From NCBI RefSeq assembly GCF_026262505.1, contig NC_067206.1, positions 11,737,507-11,801,506 of the forward strand: a stretch of 64,000 bases of DNA, read 5' to 3'. Position 1 is the first letter of the stretch. Each line of letters opens with the position of its first letter. The position numbers and the translations under genes are program-made. The stretch is from Trichomonas vaginalis G3. Lineage: Eukaryota > Parabasalia > Trichomonadida > Trichomonadidae. Positions 34,489 through 45,317 of the stretch are shown here, piece after piece. The notes beneath the pieces were generated by a model that was given only the letters and a program-made list of their open reading frames with translations, was not told the DNA's origin and did no database searches.

Positions 34489-36017
34489 ATGCCGTTCTGA
34501 GAACTTACTATATCAAATCTACTAGTTAAATAAGAGTACTTTTCGCTTGCCTGTGTTGTATTTTCAGAAACTTCTAAAAAAAGGAAAATTTTATCCAAAA
34601 GTATATAATATTTTGATACTTTTTACATATAAAAATATTCTTATGCATAAGTCTATTTCAAACATGCTTTCGAGACAAGATGTTTAATCCTAATATCATC
34701 AATTGATAGGATAAAAGAAATAAATATGAAATTGTAAACTCAAACTCATGTGTGCATTCATGAATATCACTATGATTTGGCTTAATTCCCTATGTTTAAT
34801 TTCAAAAAAAAATTGAAAAAATTAAAAATAAAGGATGGAAATCCAAATTTCTCCTCAATATTTGAAATTTCGAAAAATTTTGGAATTATAAACTTGATTT
34901 ATAATTGTAATATTTTCTAATCCTTATGATTTTACGTTTAAAAAACATGCACATTTCTGACATATGATTTTTTTTTTGAAAAGTATAAAAATTTAATGAT
35001 ACTGGTGTCCGTAGACTCTAGTGAAAGATAAAACAGAGTACGTATATTTAAATCAATGATAATGTATAGTAAAATTTATAAAGGAGAATAATTATAAGGC
35101 TTTATTCCATGATTGCATTCGCAACTTCTTTGATAAGTAAATTCAAATAATACACTAAAGCCAATTGTAGCAATTCATTTGTAAATAGTTAATATTTATG
35201 AATAATCTACTTAAAATCGAATATAATTAATGAAGTCATAATGAATATCCTTGGTTAGTATTTTGCTCTTGTCTTTATTTCGGAGAATTAACTTACAGAG
35301 TGAAAACTGAATCAAATGATTTGAGCTTGTATATGGATCAGTATAAATAACTGATATCTTACTGATTAATTTTTTTGATGTTTTGTGTTACTTTATGATT
35401 GTAGTAATAAGAGTTTTGATTAGTAAAATGACTTTTTCTCGAAAGCTAAAATGTAGATTTTCATACAAGTTAGTATCTAAAATATCTATCAATAGGATTG
35501 TATATTTATTGCAATAATTCGCGAGATGCATTACTCAAAGTTTCTCAACAAATTATTAAATTTTAGGATATGCAATTTCTTTCATAATGCGTAATTTTGT
35601 TTGAAAAATTATGGTTGTGAGATATGTTCTTTTTAAATATGTATGATGTCTATTTTAATTTTCATTTATATCAACTCTGGTTCATATAAAAATGGAAATA
35701 CTATGCATAGTATAATTGGGCATAAAGAATACTTCAATCACTCTCGGATATCTCCGATGTATTAATGCTTGATTAACGAGATAACACCGCATAAAGTAGT
35801 TCATGTATTTTGAAAGTTTTGGGAAAACAAATTCTCAATTAAATTTGAATGAGAATAAATGCATAGAGAGTTTAATTAACCTGGATAAAACAAATAGAAA
35901 TTTATGATTTTTATTGATCGAAATTTTGAAATTGTAGAATTTTCAATGAAAAGCAATATTATTTTGATATCATACATAAAGTTGTTTCCAAATCACAAAG
36001 TGACCAAATTAAGCTGT
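34489..36017. other. Intergenic stretch with no gene seen
   Basis: About 1.5 kb of very AT-rich DNA upstream of the MMS19 gene. No ORF with coding character, no RNA gene and no clear inverted repeats were found. Confidence 0.45.
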
Positions 36018-36026
36018 TCATTTTTT
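36018..36026 (+). promoter_or_regulatory. Initiator (Inr) element of the MMS19 gene
   Basis: TCATTTTTT at 36018 fits the trichomonad initiator core TCAYTW and lies 18 bases before the ATG at 36036. It supports that ATG over the in-frame ATG at 35904, which would lie upstream of transcription start. Confidence 0.6.
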
Positions 36027-36035
36027 TTAGGTCAG

Positions 36036-38552
36036 ATGAAATCTTTGCTGAAGAACATATCTTTGAATCTCGATAATGAATCTGAACGTCAGAAAATACT
36101 TGGCGATCTCATCCTCGGCATAGATAACGATGAAAAGCTTCAAAATGTTATTGGAGAAATTTTACCTTTCGCCACAGACAACGATAGACAGCTTAGAACA
36201 GCTTCCATCATTGCACTTGAGTTTATTAACAACAATTTTGATATTAAATCAGTCAAAGTTGCAATTCTTGAAATGGCTACAGCAAAACTCACAGATTCAG
36301 CAACACTTTTCACTGCTTGCAAGATAGTAAAGCAAAACTTCCAGTATGCAAGCGAAGAATACATCACAACAATTTTCGAAACCCTCATCACAGTAGATTT
36401 ACGCTCAAATCTTCTTAAACATCGCTTAGAAGCTTATTCCTTACTTGAAATGCTTGTTAACAATCCAGCACTCAAAATTGCTCCTACACAAGAAATAATC
36501 GACAGATTCCGCAAATTCTGTGGATACGAGCAAGATCCAAAGTGTCTTGACTACATATTTAAGCTCTTTCCGATCTTTTCTAAGCGAATTCTTCCTGATA
36601 TCAATGAACAAATGCGTGCTCAGCTCTATGACGTTGTTTCTGTCTTCTACCCCATCACTGCACGTCCAGAGCTTTCACATGACCTCAACACGACTCTCTC
36701 TCTTCTTCCAGAATACACAGAAGATCTCTGCGAGCTTGTCTCTACGAAACTATCAAACGCCTTAGCCGACACTCGATCCGCTGTCTACCAGAGTCTTCCG
36801 GACTTGCTGATTCGCGAGGCTCCAGAGCAATCCGTCGGAAATATTGTTGTTTCTTTTGCGAAATCCCTCAGCGACTACTTTGCTAACGGCTCCACCGATG
36901 CTACCCAAGAAGTTGTTGACTCTGCTGTCAAGGCTCTTGTCCATTTCGTTGAAATTTCGAAAGATTCCCATCAAATGCTGTTGCAGAGCGCGATGCAGAA
37001 CTGGATTCCGACCATCATCAACAGTACAGAGTCATCCACCATCAGGGCGTACTCAATTGTTGCTTGGTCTCTTGATACAGTTCTAAATTTCTCTCCGATC
37101 GCATTAGTTCCACTCAGCGCCACAGCGGAGGAGAGTCTGGCCAAGAAGGACGAAGCCAGGATCCAGGCCATCCTCGCCAGTGTCGTAGAGTTCCTCAAAT
37201 TCACTCACGTCGTTGAAAAAGAGATGGAAGACATAAAGGGCATATTTAAAGTGGCAATTGTAGTTCTCTCATCTGGTGAATATTCACAGAACTGCATTGT
37301 CTCTGCCCTCGTCGTTCTAAGAGAGATTTCAAACAAATCAAATTTCCCTGATAACGATGAAGTCGTAAAGCTTGCACTCAAATACGCCAAAGTTCAATCA
37401 TTCTCCGCCCAGCTGCTTTGTTCTCTCGCAGATCGCCAAATTCAGTACGAACAGCAGCTAAATAACGAGCTAGTATCAAAATTAGTTTCCGCAATTTCCG
37501 AAAACAATACAGAAATCATTGGTGATGATAAGCCATTCTCCACGATATCAGAAGTTGTTGCATTTGCCTCCAGATTGTCTGTTTCTCCGTTTTTCGCCAG
37601 ATTCCTTCTTCCGGCCATTGCAAAAGGCGGTTTTGTAAAGGAACTATTAAAGTGCATTCTTCCATTGCACGAAATCCCCTCCGAGACCTGCGACTCCATC
37701 CTTTCCGCTCTTAACGCTCTCCAGAATCCGCACAAGGACGCCGTTTTGAGCGTTGCCATCCGCTCTCCTCGTGGATTCCTTCTGGACGCTATGATTAAGT
37801 ACACTCGGATTTCGGATCTCCTTCTTTTCGCCGCTTTTCCGAGTGAAGTTCCCTCCCGCCCTAATTTGACATCTGACTTGGCGAAATTTGCATACGGCGC
37901 TAAGACATCTAATTACTTCGAGGGCTTCCACCCTCCTGCGGCCAGTCTGTGCTTCAGGAACGAGATCACATCCGAATTCTGCGCAGAAGACATTCCAATT
38001 CTTTTAGAAATGGAGAACTTCTTTGACGGCGCTACAGGAGCTGTCTTCAACAAGTTTGACCTGCTGAATGAAAGATTTATGTACAACGACGAGTACAAGA
38101 CGTATCTATGGAAGCCATTCTACAGGAATCTGTTCGATAAGCCAAAGATACTCTGCAAACTATGTTTGTTGTGTCCTCCTGATTTCTTTTTGTCTGTTCT
38201 AAGCGAATTCATTCTTTTGCTGCCTTCTTTCATAGAAAATGATACAAAGGGTGGCTTGGATTTGACGATCTTCGCTCTAATGTCTCTGAACAAGAGAGAT
38301 CAGATTGCAATGATATCCACAATGTCAACATTGGTCGTAGCTGTTTGCGATGTAGTGAAAAATGGTGACAACTACGAGAGATTGGACGCATGCAAAGTGT
38401 TGCGCGCAATGACAGCTCAGTTGCCAACTGACGCCTGCGTACCTCACAAGAGATTAGTAATGAAGACTCTAAACGTGGCTCTCGATGACAACAAACGTGA
38501 AGTAAGAAACGCTGCTGCATTAGCAAGAGTTGACTGGAGTAAGATTGAATAG
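36036..38552 (+). CDS. MMS19: MMS19 / Met18 cytosolic iron-sulfur assembly factor
   Basis: 838 residues from the ATG at 36036 (MKSLLKNISLNLDNESERQK). A long all-helical HEAT-repeat protein. The C-terminus, VPHKRLVMKTLNVALDDNKR then EVRNAAALARVDW, is the distinctive MMS19 ending, in which animals and yeast read LDDKKRLVRKEAVRAR followed by W. MMS19 is the targeting subunit of the cytosolic iron-sulfur assembly complex and delivers clusters to DNA repair and replication enzymes. The family usually has about 1000 residues, so this is a somewhat short version. The 3' part is GC-richer than the 5' part. It converges with alpha-tubulin, with only 45 bases between the stop codons. Confidence 0.8.
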   Translation: MKSLLKNISLNLDNESERQKILGDLILGIDNDEKLQNVIGEILPFATDNDRQLRTASIIALEFINNNFDIKSVKVAILEMATAKLTDSATLFTACKIVKQNFQYASEEYITTIFETLITVDLRSNLLKHRLEAYSLLEMLVNNPALKIAPTQEIIDRFRKFCGYEQDPKCLDYIFKLFPIFSKRILPDINEQMRAQLYDVVSVFYPITARPELSHDLNTTLSLLPEYTEDLCELVSTKLSNALADTRSAVYQSLPDLLIREAPEQSVGNIVVSFAKSLSDYFANGSTDATQEVVDSAVKALVHFVEISKDSHQMLLQSAMQNWIPTIINSTESSTIRAYSIVAWSLDTVLNFSPIALVPLSATAEESLAKKDEARIQAILASVVEFLKFTHVVEKEMEDIKGIFKVAIVVLSSGEYSQNCIVSALVVLREISNKSNFPDNDEVVKLALKYAKVQSFSAQLLCSLADRQIQYEQQLNNELVSKLVSAISENNTEIIGDDKPFSTISEVVAFASRLSVSPFFARFLLPAIAKGGFVKELLKCILPLHEIPSETCDSILSALNALQNPHKDAVLSVAIRSPRGFLLDAMIKYTRISDLLLFAAFPSEVPSRPNLTSDLAKFAYGAKTSNYFEGFHPPAASLCFRNEITSEFCAEDIPILLEMENFFDGATGAVFNKFDLLNERFMYNDEYKTYLWKPFYRNLFDKPKILCKLCLLCPPDFFLSVLSEFILLLPSFIENDTKGGLDLTIFALMSLNKRDQIAMISTMSTLVVAVCDVVKNGDNYERLDACKVLRAMTAQLPTDACVPHKRLVMKTLNVALDDNKREVRNAAALARVDWSKIE

Positions 38553-38597
38553 AGAATTATAATAAAAGAATTATTTTTAAAAAAAAATTTTTTTTTC

Positions 38598-39956
38598 TTA
38601 CATTTCACCACCATCTTCTTCCTCATCGCCACCTTCGACTGATTCAGCAGCGACTTCGTCGTAGTCCTTCTCGAGGAGGGCAAGATCTTCACGAGCTTCT
38701 GGGAATTCAGCTTCTTCCATACCCTCACCGACGTACCAGTGGACGAAAGCACGCTTAGCGTACATGAGGTCAAACTTGTGGTCGAGGCGAGACCAAGCTT
38801 CGGCGATGGCTGTTGTGTTAGCGAGCATGCAGACAGCGCGCTGGACCTTTGCGAGGTCGCCACCTGGAACGACTGTTGGTGGCTGGTAGTTGATACCCAT
38901 CTTGAAGCCTGTTGGGCACCAGTCGACGAACTGGATTGTGCGCTTTGTCTTGATTGTAGCGACAGCAGCGGAGACATCCTTTGGAACGACATCACCACGG
39001 TAAAGGAGTGTGCAAGCCATGTACTTGCCGTGGCGTGGGTCGCACTTAACCATCATGTTGGCTGGCTCGAAGAGTGAGTTTGTGATTTCGGCAACAGAGA
39101 GCTGCTCGTGGTAGGCCTTCTCTGCAGAAATGACTGGTGCATAGGAGCAGATTGGGAAGTGGATACGAGCGTATGGGACAAGGTTTGTCTGGAACTCTGT
39201 GAAGTCGACGTTGAGGGCACCATCGAATCTGAGGGAGGCTGTGAGGGAGGAAACAACCTGGCCGATGAGACGGTTGAGGTTGGTGTATGTTGGGCGCTCG
39301 ATATCGAGGGCACGGCGGCAGAGATCGTAGAGAGCTTCGTTATCGACCATGAAAGCGCAGTCGGAGTGATCGATCATGGAGTGTGTAGCGAGAATGGAGT
39401 TGTATGGCTCGACGATGGCTGTGGAAACCTGTGGAGATGGGTAGACTGTGAATTCGAGCTTGGACTTCTTGCCGTAGTCGACAGAAAGACGCTCGAGAAG
39501 GAGGGAGCCGAAGCCAGCGCCTGTGCCACCACCGAAGGAGTGGAAGATAAGGAAGCCCTGAAGACCTGTGCACTGATCAGCAAGCTTACGGATGCGGTCG
39601 AGTGTGAGATCGATGATTTCCTTACCAACTGTGTAGTGGCCACGAGCGTAGTTGTTAGCAGCATCTTCCTTGCCGGAGATAAGCTGCTCTGGGTGGAAGA
39701 GTTGGCGGTATGTGCCTGTACGGACTTCATCGATAACTGTTGGTTCAAGATCGACGAAAACAGCACGTGGAACGTGCTTGCCGGCACCTGTCTCGGAGAA
39801 GAATGTGTTGAAAGCATCATCTTCGACACCAATTGTCTTATCTGATGGAAGTTGGCCATCTGGCTGGATACCGTGTTCTAAGCAGTAGAGTTCCCAGCAG
39901 CCGTTACCAATCTGAACACCAGCCTGTCCAACGTGGATAGAAATAACTTCACGCAT
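38598..39956 (-). CDS. Alpha-tubulin
   Basis: 452 residues beginning [18 protein letters not shown]. Alpha class is shown by the [14 protein letters not shown] loop with acetylatable Lys40, by [20 protein letters not shown], by the GTP-binding [11 protein letters not shown] motif and by [20 protein letters not shown]. The gene is GC-rich relative to its surroundings, fitting very high expression. The acidic tail ends EEEDGGEM: the last residue is Met, so the tyrosination-detyrosination cycle used by many alpha-tubulins is not possible. Alpha-tubulin builds the axostyle, pelta and flagella with beta-tubulin. An initiator element directly precedes the ATG. Confidence 0.98.
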   Translation of the reverse strand: MREVISIHVGQAGVQIGNGCWELYCLEHGIQPDGQLPSDKTIGVEDDAFNTFFSETGAGKHVPRAVFVDLEPTVIDEVRTGTYRQLFHPEQLISGKEDAANNYARGHYTVGKEIIDLTLDRIRKLADQCTGLQGFLIFHSFGGGTGAGFGSLLLERLSVDYGKKSKLEFTVYPSPQVSTAIVEPYNSILATHSMIDHSDCAFMVDNEALYDLCRRALDIERPTYTNLNRLIGQVVSSLTASLRFDGALNVDFTEFQTNLVPYARIHFPICSYAPVISAEKAYHEQLSVAEITNSLFEPANMMVKCDPRHGKYMACTLLYRGDVVPKDVSAAVATIKTKRTIQFVDWCPTGFKMGINYQPPTVVPGGDLAKVQRAVCMLANTTAIAEAWSRLDHKFDLMYAKRAFVHWYVGEGMEEAEFPEAREDLALLEKDYDEVAAESVEGGDEEEDGGEM

Positions 39957-39969
39957 TGATGAAGAGTGA
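39957..39969 (-). promoter_or_regulatory. Initiator (Inr) element of the alpha-tubulin gene
   Basis: On the minus strand TCACTCTTCATCA directly adjoins the ATG at 39956. It matches the trichomonad initiator TCAYTWYTCATTA at most positions and would give a 5' leader of about ten bases. Confidence 0.75.
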
Positions 39970-40548
39970 TTTGAGAATCATTTCAATATTTTCTGAGTGT
40001 TTTTATTTAAAAAACGGGCAAATCCGTTTTCAGTTTACTAATTCAATCATGTAGTAATATATTACCAAAATATAAGTACACGATTTCCGGATTTGATATC
40101 GGAAGTGCTCACAAAACTTTAAGGGTGCACCCGTATGTACGTTTATTTGAGAGGAGGAGGATTACTCTCTCAATTTTGAGGGATTAGTTAGTTTATTTTC
40201 TCGATGAATATGCAATAAAATTTGATTTTTACCTTATCAATATACTTCATATAATATACACATGTTCATGTAAAAACTTTTTTCCAAAATCCTCAGGAAT
40301 TAAGGGATTTTTGAATTTTAAGAATTTTTTTCGAATTTTTTCGAAAAAAAAATATTTTCAGAACAGCCTTAACGGCTAAGATTTAGGAACAATGTTAAGT
40401 ATCAAAAAGAAAGGAGGTCTGATATAGACAACATATATCGTTGAAGGTTGAAAAAATCTCTAATATTTGAGCCCAAAATTTCAAATTTTAATTTTTTGAA
40501 AAAAGAGGCCACCCGTATGTACGTTTATTTGAGAGGAGGAAGATTATA

Positions 40549-43500
40549 AGAGGTAGGGCAACGATAGGTCAAAAAAGCTTCTCTGATAGATTTCCTTGCC
40601 TTTTGGATATGCTATAATATATAGCCTAGCATGATAGGATATGATGTCAAAAGTTAGAACATAACTTAGGATCTTGAGAAAAATGAAAAACAAAAATTAC
40701 ATAAAAAAAGAAAAATTTTATCTAATTTGTTTTTTTGGACCGAATAAGTAATTTTATTGAATTTCAATACGACACATAGATTTTATTATTAGTAATAAAT
40801 ATAATAGTTTACTATTAACAAGGAACCTAAACTAATGAAAATTTGATTTCAAATATTGTATATGATTATCATAGATTACTAAAATATATTGCTATTTATG
40901 AGGATATAATATTGATTATTAGTAAATCGTATAAATTTAATAAATATACCATGAATATTGAATGAATTTCTTAATTCATAGGGGTAAAACGCGCTTTTAT
41001 ATGATTTAGACAGAGAATTTATGAGATGTAAATAACACAATAAAGGTTATATTGAATATTTTCTAAAAATAAATCGAAATTATAAAAAACAATACATTTA
41101 TTCATTGAAACTACTTGGACAAATATGAAACAAGCATTCAGGCAATACTTTTGAGACTTCAACGCATCTGATAATTTTTATATAACTTCACCTCTTATGC
41201 TTAGAGTGGAGGTATTGAGATCGTATAAGTATAGATGAGCTCACATTCAGATATGATGTGTGAACTTCTGTTTTCACTGCAATTTTGAATCAGAATAAAC
41301 TCAAAACAAGAATAAAATGATATACTCACTCTCTAAATGTGTTCGAGATTTAAAGTTGTATGAATAAAACGATTCATCTTTCGAAGCCTCCCATTTAATG
41401 AGAGACTTCGAAAGATGAATGTATTCATGTAGATGAAATACTATATATGACCATGTGTGATACTAAAGATATCAAAATGTTCATTTTTAAGTGCAATAGA
41501 AGGGTTATCTCTCGTAAAATCTCAATTTAAGGAAGATTTAGAAAGAACTCCTTTCCTAAGTAGATAGTGTGTGGTTTCTGTCTTTTGGTTGATCAGGAAC
41601 TATGAAATTAAGTCGGACAGAAAGAAGTTCTTTCCAAAACAGACTCCAAATGAGTTGTTCGAAAAAGAACTTCCTTCTGTATATGGATAATTGTAGTTAC
41701 CGCACTGAAGTATGTGATTGTGATGATGGAGTTCTCGATAAATCTAAAATCGGATTAAGATTAATTGAAAACTCAAGTAATTCTTTGAAATCTTGTGTTG
41801 TCTGGCACTATAATAACCAAAGAATGAGAATATTATGTTGAATGATGAGTACGTGTGCTCGGCATTCGCCGAGCGAATTGAGTTTAACGTACTATGAAAA
41901 GTGACAAATTTGGGCTTTTTTTCCTAGGGTTATGATCTCTTCCTTTCTGCTCAATACGACAGAAATGAAAGAATGAATTTGTACTCCCTAATTGATTACT
42001 ACAATCTGTATCTATCTTTAACATAGAATTAGCTGCATTGTGATTTATACTCCAGAATTATTCAATTTAAGATCAACCTCGTAAATTTTAATCATATTGC
42101 ACCAATACTCCTACGTTGAGATAAGAACATGATTATACATACCAAAGCCCCATATTAAAAATCAAAATTTAGCACCTCCATTATGCAACCACATTATTCG
42201 TCGCAAATAAGTATATTTACGCATATTATGATGCATATTCACACAACTCGTATACATGAAAAGTTATTAAAATCAGACAAAATTATTGCAATAAGGAAAA
42301 AAAAACAACTTTATTATATATGTTAGTAATGAATTACAAATATTTCTACAAAGAATGCTCAATACTTCATATAATCTTCGAATATTTCTTATTACAAGTT
42401 AATACATTTTGACTCGAACATGATAAACAAAAGCTGACACGCTGATTACTACATTTATGAAAATATAGTACGTTTCCATTCATCTGTTTACTTGTTTTTG
42501 TTGGAATAAAATCATTTTTTTTTTCTTTCATGAAATAAGAATTTTGCTGCGAAAGCAATATCTCTAACAATAATTAATACATTACGTCAACTCTGGAATG
42601 AGTATTTATCAAATATGATATCAAAATCAAAAATTAGTTGTTTTTTATGAGTAAAAACGATGTAAATTGATTATTTGACTAATTATCAAATACTTTGATT
42701 TTCCAAATTTTTTTCGAAATTGATTTTTTCATGTGAAAATTCAAATTGTTTAATTTCATTTTTGAAATTTTGAATTTTTTTTGGAATTTTGAGTTGATCA
42801 ATTCAGCAGAATTGATAATGCTATTGCTTTAGGGCATACCACAAGGTGATGAATAAAAGGTGAACATTAACAAATTATTTTAAATCACAAATATCATCCT
42901 CATCAACTTTAATTCTAAAAAGAACTGTACTGAATTATGAAAATGCATGATTTACATTATTAAAATCTTTGAATGAAAATAGTACAAGATAAGTTTTTAT
43001 TCATTTTTAATTAGATTTAAACGAAAAACTACTCCATATTAAAATTTAAGTCGAGAAATCGTATTTTGTTCTTATTTGTTAGCATTTTGTAGACATTCTA
43101 ATCTTGAATTAATTTGTTACATGATATTATTAACAAATTTAACTGAAAAAATATGTTAATATGGAATAAACCATGATTATATAAGCTATCAATGCTATAT
43201 ATACATATGTAAAAGATTCATATTAACTCAATTAACAAAAATGATAGATTTTCATAAAGGTTCAATCTAGGTTCGTCCGAAAATTTTGATTTTTATATAG
43301 AAGACATAGTTTCATATACATAATTAAATTTTCAAACAAATTTGATCATACCATTTATTAAGCAGGATAGTATATTAATTACTATCAGTATAAAAATATA
43401 AAAATGATTATATTTAATTATTGCATAATTTAGTCAAAGAGTTATAAGCCTCAAGTGATCGTTATCACCTTCAATGCACGTATACTTTATTGATTCATAG

Positions 43501-43949
43501 ATATTTAATCTATGTTTGACATGTTGTTGTCGTCATTCGTTTTGTTCCCATTCTTCCTAAGTTAGAATTAGAGAATACACCATCCACATCATCTAATTTG
43601 GTCCTCAGCGATAGATTGGTTCATTTTGGAGGAGTCCCATCAGACAGTTTTCGAGCACCAAATATCAAATTTTAATGTATACAAATCTTTAGTGATTTAT
43701 CTCTTTTATGATGAGTAAAAGGTTTCTGCTCATCAACATTTGATTTCCGACATATATGATTTCTAATTGCAATTATTTACTTTCTTTTTATAATCTAACT
43801 CTGTGACTCATACCATAAATTAATTATTGGAAAGTGTCAATATGTTTGGCACAACGCATGGCGGAAGATACCAAACTATGCAGGGAATATGATACGTTTA
43901 AGATCTCCGAACTTTTTTTCCAAAAATTTTCTATCGTTGCCCTACCTCT
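40549..43949. mobile_element. hAT-type element with 8-bp duplication and 19-bp perfect termini
   Basis: 3401 bp. Perfect inverted ends AGAGGTAGGGCAACGATAG, flanked by the 8-mer AGATTATA on both sides (40541-40548 and 43950-43957). It sits inside the TTAA-flanked element. The interior has no credible transposase; it contains a diverged copy of the element at 29737-31569, a 50-bp hairpin at 41371-41420 with arms around ATTCATCTTTCGAAG, and a GC-rich 18-bp hairpin near 41852-41869 (GCTCGGC and GCCGAGC arms). Non-autonomous. Confidence 0.88.
41890..43200 (+). repeat. Diverged copy of the hAT-type element of 29737-31569
   Basis: Same orientation as the first copy. Shared stretches start at GAAAAGTGACA, include TTTTTTCCTAGGGTTA, CAGAAATGAAAGAA and TTTGGAATTTTGAGTTGATC, and run to at least AGTAGACAT/TGTAGACAT with scattered substitutions. 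Part of the 3' half (about 31010-31255 of the first copy) appears to be missing. It is nested in another hAT-type element, and its own termini are degraded. Confidence 0.75.
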
Positions 43950-45317
43950 AGATTATATTTTTGAAAGGGTGAAACATTATGAATATGTTAATTATATAAT
44001 AATATGTATTATTATAAAAAAGAAAAAATAAAGCACGTTAAAATTTTTCTTTCTTGATTTTTTACAAAATCTACTTAGAATTATGCAAAATATGACTAAA
44101 TAATTATAAATTTCAAGTTAAATTTTAATTTTGATAAATAATTTAAATTTCAAAATATCAAGTTCAGTTCGACTATGTATGTAGTAATTCCTCAATAAAG
44201 TGCCAAAACCCTATTAAAATATATGAACATTTTCAACATTTTAATGTTTTTATTTAAAAATTTGATGGAATATGAGCTTCAAACAATTATTATGTAAATA
44301 AAAATAATTAAATATATGTATTTATTCGTATTACAACCGTAGTAAGTCGATTCTTCCTTTCTTCTACTGAGTTTTGAATTTGATTTCGAATTGTAAAGAG
44401 ATTCAAAGGGAAAATACTAGAGGATAAAAACTACCTCCATGAAAGGGTCATAATGGAGTCAAGTTGTATTTTTTGATATTTTTTGCTTTTCGAGCCTAAA
44501 TAGGTAGCCAAGATAATGCCTAAAAATAAGGTTCTAAATTCTGAAGTTTACATGATCCTCTCGTGTGCACCCTTAACGTCTTAAAATCTTTCTGACATTT
44601 ACGTTTAGATTTTTTACTCGAACGCTGCAAACACATAAAAAAAAATGTTAAATCCGATATTGCCTCTGGTTTATTAATGAATGGCCGCATTACTAAGTTA
44701 TAACATTATTTATAAAACGCCTATTCTGGTTTAATACATTCTACACTATCTATCTATGAATTTGATGATACCCAGAAGAGATGTTTATAGCTTCTTATTT
44801 CTTAATCTTAAAGAGGTAAATCAGTGTGGGCTTGGGTATAATCGGCGTCATATTGGCGTCACAACCGTTTTCATTCAATTTTGAAAGGTTTACGGCGTCA
44901 TGAAGATAGAATTCAAATAGGGTCGCGTCAGATGTAAAGTGTCAAAAATATTTTGATGAACACTAAACTCTTCCCGTGTTCAATTTTTAAAGGTAATATT
45001 ATAGATACAGATTCCTGTAATGTGAGAGATTTATAAATTATAGTTAGTTTTATCAATATCCATTTACTTGATCAAGAGTGATTATGTGTAAACTTCTCAA
45101 TTTTATCATAGAGAAAGCATCACAATTCTTTCAAAAAAATTTAAAGAGTAAAGAAAATAAAATCGAATTATTTATATTTGTAAATATAATTTGATTATGA
45201 TATTACAATTTAGAAGAAAATAGACTTTTGTTATAACATTTGAGAATCTCATATAAAAAAAGTATTCAAAAATAAATTTAAATATCTCGTTTATTATCTA
45301 ATTTTAAATCTATTTTT

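Larger units (their letters stand above)
40123..44572. mobile_element. TTAA-flanked element, interrupted by a hAT-type element
   Basis: The termini are GGGTGCAC (left, continuing CCGTATGTAC) and its complement (right, preceded by CGTGT), each flanked by TTAA (40119-40122 and 44573-44576). Without the 3.4-kb insertion inside it the element is about 1.04 kb. A 40-bp block from the left end (CACCCGTATGTACGTTTATT and onward) is repeated directly at about 40510-40548. No coding sequence of its own is visible. TTAA targets suggest a piggyBac- or Kolobok-type family; the short termini do not decide. Confidence 0.7.

Noticed and set aside
35904-36035. N-terminal extension of MMS19 from the ATG at 35904
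   Set aside because: An initiator element lies between this ATG and the one at 36036, and the extension is AT-rich and not similar to the family.
39108-39845. 245-codon ORF opposite alpha-tubulin
   Set aside because: A shadow of the GC-rich, codon-biased tubulin gene on the other strand.
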